A stretch of DNA of 64,000 bases from assembly GCF_000350225.1 (NCBI RefSeq), contig NW_005178942.1, positions 102,393-166,392 on the forward strand, given 5' to 3'. The stretch comes from Chondrus crispus. Lineage: Eukaryota > Rhodophyta > Florideophyceae > Gigartinales > Gigartinaceae. Made by a program: the position numbers and the translations under genes. Below are positions 58,747 to 64,000 of this stretch, one piece after another. The notes beneath the pieces were generated by a model. That model had not been told where the DNA came from. It saw nothing but the letters and a program-made list of their open reading frames with translations, and searched no databases. Each line of letters begins with the position of its first letter. Positions within the stretch are counted from its first letter, which is position 1.

Positions 58747-60878
58747 CAGTGCAATCGCGATAATTGGGACTGTACGGTGGACTTGTCGTGGAGTTGTACA
58801 GCGAGGACAACGCTAGCCCTAAGCGGCCTACAGTGTCCGCGGCGGTGCGCCGGCGGTCCCCGAATACTAATGGAAATATCGGGTATTTATACAAGGGGAA
58901 ATTAAAGAGGGTAGAAATCCGGAGGGGGGACAACACAGGAGACCTCCGGTGGCTTTGTAGCCTGTAACTTCGCCTCGCTCGATCACCTCCGCTCCGCTCC
59001 CTCCACTGCGCGCGATCAGGGAAACTGAGCGCCAACATCCTCTCGCGACTAACATTCCTAGCGCAGGACTGATATCTGTCCCAATTATCACGACGTCCCA
59101 TTTTTCGAGAGCTCGTCTGAACACGTGTAACGACACGTGTGCCCCTCGCAGGTTCATTTATTGATCCACGCATCCAACGTTGACTGTTTCGCAGCACATT
59201 GTCTTTGGCGTCTCACCTCCCTTTGTAGAGCGGAGACAGAGCTTCGAATCGCGTCACTGACGTTATACGGGTCGCATAAACGCTTGCAAATGGCGACGGC
59301 CTGTAGTTGCTCCTTGATTGATGGAAGAGGCGTCACTTCACCAATATCAATCTCGATGTCCTCTGAATCTTCTACAATTGACTGGTTTATAATCTGGTCG
59401 ACAAGTTGCTCGTCAGACACTCCTGCAATGCAGTCATCCTCACCGATAGGGTTGAGCAGATCTTTAATGTCGGATATGGTTTCTGCTTCCGCCAAATCCA
59501 ACGCCCGATTCATCTGGTACTTCCTATACTGTACTTTCATTGACGCTATAATTCCGGCGTCACATAGTTGTAATTCTGACGTTGTATTAGGAGCAAGGAA
59601 GCACAGTTAAATATTCTGTAGCGAAGGTGCAGTCTCTAAAGTGCCGTGAGCGCTGCAGTTGTCAACAAGCAGAAGAATCTTTCGACCTTGCGAAGTGAAG
59701 TGTGCATCGAGCCGTTTCAGCCACTCGTAGAAAACTTCTGATGTCATCCAGGCCCTCTTATTGGCATGGTAGTCAAGCCCATAATCCTGTCCAGACTTTT
59801 TTGAATAGTCTCGGTCGCAAGGCGGTTCCAATGAACATGGGTTCAACCTTTTCTGAACCATCCGCGTTTGCGCACTCTAACACTGTGATGCGGTCCTTTG
59901 CCTTTCTGAGACCAGGAGGGCGTTGCATAGCAACCGTGCGTTCGGGAGCAAGCTCGTAGAAGAGGCTGCACTCATCAGCATTGAAAACATTTCTCCGATC
60001 GTACCGTCTTATCTTCTCCTTCAGCCCCGGAAGAGAATCGTCGGCCGCACCCACATCGGCATCACCGCCTTCTCCATGCGTCTTGAAGAAACGCAGACTC
60101 CAACGACGTTTGAAGTTTGCCACCCACCCGGCGCTGAAGTTTAGCTTCGTTCTCTCGCTTCGCTGCAGCGTTCCATTACACAGGGCTTGGAGCTTCTTGG
60201 CCGTTGCATTGATTAAAGGACCGTTAATCATCCTTTGCAAGGATGCTTGATCACAAATCCAGGAGAAGAGTGCCCGCTCAAGTTCCGGTTTTGCACCTCG
60301 CTTCATTCGAATTGATTTGCTCACCCCTAGTTGAGGTTACAGAGTGGTGATGTTTCTTGCTTGCTTGAGGACGCGAGCAACCGTTGACTTTCCCGGGGTC
60401 GTGTAGAGGCGAAATGTTTCCTGACACCACAGCGCCATGACACAACATGTCGCACTCTCATGACTCTCACTGCGGCGGAGCACTTCGTTAAGCAGGGAGC
60501 GCTTCTGCGCTTCGTTAAGCGTGGCGTACTTCATAGCACTGCAGCTTTCAGGACGGTTCAGTATCTGGATGAGCTGAGATTCGCGGAGAGGAGAGGGAAT
60601 CGAGCGACAAGTCAGATCTAAGCGTTCAAGTCTGCTGCCGTGCTGTGCTCTTTGATTTTGCTGAACGTTGAAGAACCCCCCTCCAGAGGGTCCACGGAAT
60701 CCAGAAAATCAGTCCCAATTATCAATTTTGGGACAACCGTAAAATTTGATTAAATTTTAAATAAATTTAATCGTAAAATGTGATTAAATTTTAAAGGGAA
60801 CGAGGACGGTGGACTGATTTCTGTCCCGTTTATCACGACGTCCTAATTATCGAGGTCCCAATTATCGCGACTGCACTG
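58747..60878 (-). mobile_element. pogo/Tigger-like element, decayed
   Basis: The left end is CAGTGCAATCGCGATAATTG. The right end, reversed, is CAGTGCAGTCGCGATAATTG. TA precedes the left end (58745-58746), but GG follows the right end, so the duplication is lost or the right boundary has changed. A pogo-type transposase relic fills 59154-60534. Additional pogo-end-like sequence occurs inside at about 59061-59110 in the same orientation as the right end. Confidence 0.8.
59154..60534 (-). pseudogene. pogo/Tigger-like transposase (CENP-B HTH plus DDE_1), broken
   Basis: From an ATG at 60534: the first HTH (KYATLNEAQKRSLLNEVLRR), TAA at 60337-60339 in the same frame, the CENP-B-type second HTH (FSWICDQASLQRMINGPLIN), then D1 in FNADECSLFYELAPERTV. 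A frameshift in the A-rich run near 59795 follows. Then come LLLVDNCSAHGTLE with D2, TAA at 59607-59609, and TSELQLCDAGIIASMKVQ with D3. The C-terminal acidic and Cys-poor tail ends at 59154. Two stops and a frameshift make it dead. Confidence 0.85.
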
Positions 60879-61387
60879 GGTGCATCCAGAAAATAACACT
60901 GTATCACTCGACTACTTTTTTGACCAATCAGCGACCGATAAAGTGGTCGCCGGCTGACTACTTTTGACCATCTGATCAAGCCCTCTCGACCCCTCTCCAC
61001 TCCACCACTCCCGCACCACTTCCCATTCCATCCTTGCGCACTGGAGTTCCACATTCCAAGACCCCTCTCTCGAGCTGTCGGTGATGCCCGCTTCGCCAAT
61101 GCCCTTTCAGAACAGCCGCAAGCACACTCTGGCAGCTCTAGTGTCTAGCCGACAATTTTCCTCAATTGAGGAAAACTGCATGAATTAATACACAGTTTTG
61201 GCGCTAAGACTGTAGCAATACCGAAACACCACACAAACCAGAGACCGTATGGGTCAGTACCCCGCCTTTTTGTGCAACCATTCCACTGAAGAAGTCTCGA
61301 GAATATTGAAACCCACCTGTTTCCCAGACCCTTCCATTCTTACCACTCCCATCAATTTGTTCCGTGGATCAGCGCCGTTCATTTAAA
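60879..61387. other. Intergenic stretch with a perfect palindrome
   Basis: No gene. Before it, within the pogo end at 60735-60795, lie AT-rich direct repeats of AAATTTGATTAAATTTTAA type. A 20-bp perfect palindrome is at 61156-61175. Confidence 0.4.
61156..61175. repeat. Perfect 20-bp palindrome
   Basis: TTTTCCTCAATTGAGGAAAA, with no loop. Confidence 0.85.
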
Positions 61388-61572
61388 ATGGGGAAGGACT
61401 CTCGCCTCATTGTTGGTGCTGAAGTGCACACGAAAGCCCGCTACGTGACCAGCAACGCTGAGTGTCAGCGTCGATACGGTTCCCTACGGAATACAAGGAC
61501 AGTTGCAGGTGTTGTTGAAAACACTCGACAAGAGCAGGGCAAGAAGAATCGCGTCACGTTTATTGAGGGAGC
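61388..61572 (+). pseudogene. 5' end of an unknown ORF cut by an LTR retrotransposon
   Basis: From the ATG at 61388 (MGKDSRLIVGAEVHTKARYV) the frame is open for 61 codons with mixed, protein-like composition (TRTVAGVVENTRQEQGKKNR) and then enters the LTR at 61573, where it stops at once. A GTACCC-type or TATA signal was not identified upstream. It may be the first part of a host or transposon gene interrupted by the retrotransposon. I do not recognise the family. Confidence 0.4.
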
Positions 61573-62242
61573 TGTGGGATAACTCCTCTCCGCCCTGGGT
61601 TGGGTGAGAGGCGGAGGCTTTAGCGAGGGAGCACGCGGCGCGGACGCGACGCGCCAATTGAACCGATCGGACGAGCTCGCGAAAAGGGAGTGGCTCACTG
61701 GCCGGTTACGCGCAGTCGCCCTGTGGTGCGTAAACGGGAGCGACCGGTAACGGGTTAGAAGCCAGCGCGCGCGGCGGACAACCGAAACGGACGTACGTAG
61801 GCGCAAAAGGGACGGGGGCGAGCTTGCCCCCGTTTACTGGTGGGGACGGGTGCCAGGTCTTAACCCCGCAGGGGGACGCCTCGGACACCTGTCCCAGTAC
61901 AGTAGTACAGTACCTGCCGCCTAGTGCGTGCCGGGTACTGTACACAATTAAAAAACTAGCGCCATAATTGCTACTACCGCACGGACGCTGCTACTACACG
62001 TGTGCACCACTGTACACGCGTGTTGCTTACGGACTACCGCACGGACGACACGTGTGCTAACGCACACGCGTAACACGCGTAGACTACCGCTCGGACGACA
62101 CGTGCACTACTGTACACGTACGCCAGATTACGACCGCTCGGCATGCGCGCGCGCTCGCTACACGTGGGCACAGCCGCCCACGTGTATACCGTATACGGCC
62201 GTCCGATGACCTCCGCGCGCTCGCGCCCGTCATTATACTACA
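61573..62242 (+). mobile_element. 5' LTR (670 bp) of an LTR retrotransposon
   Basis: Begins TGTGGGATAACTCC and ends CATTATACTACA. It matches the solo LTR at 9800-10472 (inverted) over its full length. The middle carries a series of hairpins (for example ACACGTGTGCACC with its partner and CACGTGGGC with GCCCACGTG) downstream of a TTAAAAAAC stretch. A long ORF on the same strand begins 91 bp after it. The other LTR and the 5-bp duplication would lie beyond the window. Confidence 0.8.
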
Positions 62243-62333
62243 GACCTCCCCCCTTAGCTTTCGCTACGTCCCCGTAGCGACCCTCTACTCGAGCGCGCGG
62301 GTCCGTTCCGGACGTTTCCTTCTATCGCGCACG

Positions 62334-64000
62334 ATGCGGGAACAGAAGCCCCTCCGCGTGGACGATCATGCCCCCTGGCTCGTCAGCGAGCTGGCGGTAT
62401 ATAACGCCGCGAGTTCGACCGATTCGGAGAGCGCGTCTTCCGATTCTCCCCACGCGATCCACACTGACCCCCCAACTCTTCCCCAGCACTCCCCTGCGAA
62501 CTCCGAAACCTCCTCCGACAGCGACGACGACATTCCCCTACAGCAGCTCTTCAACCAACCGATGGACGGTCATCGCGACACGCCAGCTGTGCGCGCGTAC
62601 AGGCAGCCGTTGAGCCCGCCTCGGGCTCCGGCAGCGACGCCGGTCGGTCCCACCTTCCAACCGCGGCGACGCCTTCGCGACGGCCTGCACCCGCCCCCTG
62701 GAGTGGCGGGGCCCGCGCAAGCGCCAATTGATTCGCCCGTACCGGTCGCTCCGCCACCGCCGGGCGCCCAAGCAACACAGTCCCCGCCGCTGCCCCTCGT
62801 GGGCGTGGCTCCAAGAATGGTCGAGGCGGACCCGGAGCTCCCCGTGGAGCTGCCGCCGCCTCCCATGTCGCCACTGCCCGCTGCGGGTACGGCGCTCACA
62901 AGGGCCGCTTCCGAGGCGCCGTACGCGGCGCCGGCGCCGTCGAGTAGCGTAGCGCTTGCGCCGACCGGACGGGGAGCGACAACGTCGCTGGGGCGGGTAT
63001 TCACCGCCCCGAGTACCCCGGGCTGGCTGCGCAGCGGCGTTGGTTCCGTACGGTCGCTGTGGCCCGGGTCCTCGATGGACCACCGCCGCCGGCGCGCACG
63101 CCGACGCGCTGCGGGCCGCAAGCCTCCGCTTACGGTCGAGGAGTACGTTCAGCGGAACTTGCTGGACGCGGCGAGGTTCGCGGCCATTCCGATGGTGCGC
63201 GCGATCAAGACTCCGTCCGGACGCGGTGCCGTTGCGCAAGAGAACCGCGCCGGCCCGTGGAAGGCGCGGTGGCGTCACGCCCCGTGTCGGACGCCGGCCG
63301 CGGCGGGCAGTGACTTGCTCTACGTCCGCTGCGAGGGCGAGGAAAAGTACCACATCTCGCTGCTGAACCTCTTCGGTCGGTATCGTCGCTACGAGGGCCT
63401 CGCGCCCGACGTCCGCTTGGTGGCCTTTCCGCGGCCTTTCGACAGCTGGTACAGCGTTGCGAACCGAGCGCGGTGGGGTGAGGACGCAGCGCGCGAGAGT
63501 CGGCTGCGCTGGCGCCGGGTGGACGATTTCTTCCACATGTGGCACAGCACCGAGTTTTTCTCGGTGCCCAGCGCCGCGCGGCGTGGCCTGTACCCCGCGC
63601 TCCCGCCGAACTGGTCGACGTTCGAGGCGCCGGAGTACCTGTGCGTACCGACGCCGAGCGTCATGGCGTACGTGGCGGCGCATTGGTTGCCGCTCGGCCG
63701 ATCGGAATCCGCGGAAACGGAGCGAACGCGCGTCTTGGTGCACGCGATCATGCTTTCCGAATGGGCGGTCTTGGCCTTCCTGTGCTTCTTGCACGCCGCT
63801 CGCGAGGGACTGCCGTTCTTCACGAAGTGTCCCGACCCGCGGCTGATCGCGCGACGCGAGGAACCGTTCGGTGAGCGCGGCCTGCTCTTCCGCCTCTCGG
63901 CGGGGCTCATCGATTTAATCCGCTCGGTCGGTATCGCGGAGATCCTCGAGGGTACGGCGTTTGACGCGGCGTACGCGACGCAGCTGTTGGCGTTCACCGA
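62334..64000 (+). CDS. First long ORF of the LTR retrotransposon, probable gag, partial
   Basis: From the ATG at 62334 (MREQKPLRVDDHAPWLVSEL) the frame is open to the end of the window, more than 555 codons. Residues 1 to about 240 are Pro/Ala/Ser/Asp-rich and low-complexity. A basic cluster follows (DHRRRRARRRAAGRK, near residue 245). The rest is helical and rich in Trp and Arg (SLLNLFGRYRRYEGLAPDVR; FFHMWHSTEFFSVPS). It resembles no enzyme I know. Position right after an LTR and a disordered-then-helical structure fit a Gag capsid protein. The segment is very GC-rich, with G or C at most third codon positions. Pol motifs are not yet reached. Confidence 0.6.
   Translation, partial: MREQKPLRVDDHAPWLVSELAVYNAASSTDSESASSDSPHAIHTDPPTLPQHSPANSETSSDSDDDIPLQQLFNQPMDGHRDTPAVRAYRQPLSPPRAPAATPVGPTFQPRRRLRDGLHPPPGVAGPAQAPIDSPVPVAPPPPGAQATQSPPLPLVGVAPRMVEADPELPVELPPPPMSPLPAAGTALTRAASEAPYAAPAPSSSVALAPTGRGATTSLGRVFTAPSTPGWLRSGVGSVRSLWPGSSMDHRRRRARRRAAGRKPPLTVEEYVQRNLLDAARFAAIPMVRAIKTPSGRGAVAQENRAGPWKARWRHAPCRTPAAAGSDLLYVRCEGEEKYHISLLNLFGRYRRYEGLAPDVRLVAFPRPFDSWYSVANRARWGEDAARESRLRWRRVDDFFHMWHSTEFFSVPSAARRGLYPALPPNWSTFEAPEYLCVPTPSVMAYVAAHWLPLGRSESAETERTRVLVHAIMLSEWAVLAFLCFLHAAREGLPFFTKCPDPRLIARREEPFGERGLLFRLSAGLIDLIRSVGIAEILEGTAFDAAYATQLLAFT

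Noticed and set aside
62538..63794. Long minus-strand frames (up to 418 codons) opposite the retrotransposon ORF
   Set aside because: Arg/Ala-rich translations with no family features. They are by-products of high GC content opposite the real plus-strand frame.
1..64000. CRISPR arrays, rRNA or tRNA genes
   Set aside because: None could be recognised. The 65-bp and 102-bp arrays are contiguous tandem repeats without variable spacers.

Overview
The window looks like nuclear DNA of a eukaryote with compact, nearly intron-free genes and a heavy load of transposable elements. Two host genes carry a short GT-AG intron (81 and 173 bp). Families seen include Harbinger, Tc1/mariner, pogo/jerky-like DDE_1, LTR retrotransposons, a MITE and a Tnp2-like transposase. 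A 1,747-residue coiled-coil protein ends in a CBM20-like starch-binding domain. Cytosolic starch with a compact genome full of transposons would fit a red seaweed of the Chondrus type. That assignment is inference; no rRNA, tRNA or organelle gene is visible to prove it.

Layout. 1-533: end of a broken PIF/Harbinger transposase. 750-7822: a 7.07-kb Harbinger-like element with matching TIRs and a TGA duplication. It carries a DDE transposase, a 550-residue accessory protein, and a captured CHY zinc-finger gene fragment whose 5' part is also present as an 805-bp inverted copy. 8285-10733: a dead DDE_1 transposase gene split by a solo LTR. 11790-17033: the coiled-coil/CBM20 gene. 18321-22716: a Tc1 element with 194-bp TIRs and a complete Harbinger element (19549-22383) inserted in its transposase gene. 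23462-25159: an intact DDE_1 transposase.

25.8-43.7 kb is the most unusual part. Two unknown large proteins (25814-27943, 28157-29650) are followed by a 2-oxoglutarate/Fe(II) dioxygenase-like ORF (30687-32180), a ParB/sulfiredoxin-like protein (32181-34463), a beta-class N6A/N4C DNA methyltransferase (36182-38842) and a Tnp2-like transposase reading frame (39928-43734). The ParB-like and methyltransferase genes diverge from two nearly identical, inverted ~490-bp promoter blocks. Between these blocks lies an array of 65-bp repeats. The ParB-like and dioxygenase ORFs share one frame and are separated by a single TAA. The transposase frame is open for 1,268 codons except for three TGA codons. 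I read this as a possible large mobile element or genomic island with its own DNA base methylation/oxidation module. The outer ends were not found.

44-50 kb holds tandem repeats, a 178-bp MITE, a second Tc1 element, an ARMC6-like gene fragment and another Harbinger-type transposase. 50.6-55.3 kb is a small host gene island: a SixA-like histidine phosphatase, an unknown single-span membrane protein, mitochondrial ribosomal protein mS38, an Fyv7-type rRNA-processing protein and a RAB5IF/EMC6-like membrane protein. 55.5-60.9 kb is a Ty3/gypsy-type relic interrupted by a Tc1 element and then a pogo element. From 61,573 a 670-bp LTR starts an LTR retrotransposon whose first long ORF (62,334 onward) runs off the window.

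Functionally the window divides into ordinary housekeeping genes and layered mobile elements. Target-site duplications give the order of several insertions: Harbinger into Tc1, LTR into DDE_1, Tc1 into a gypsy relic, and a MITE at the edge of a Tc1 element.
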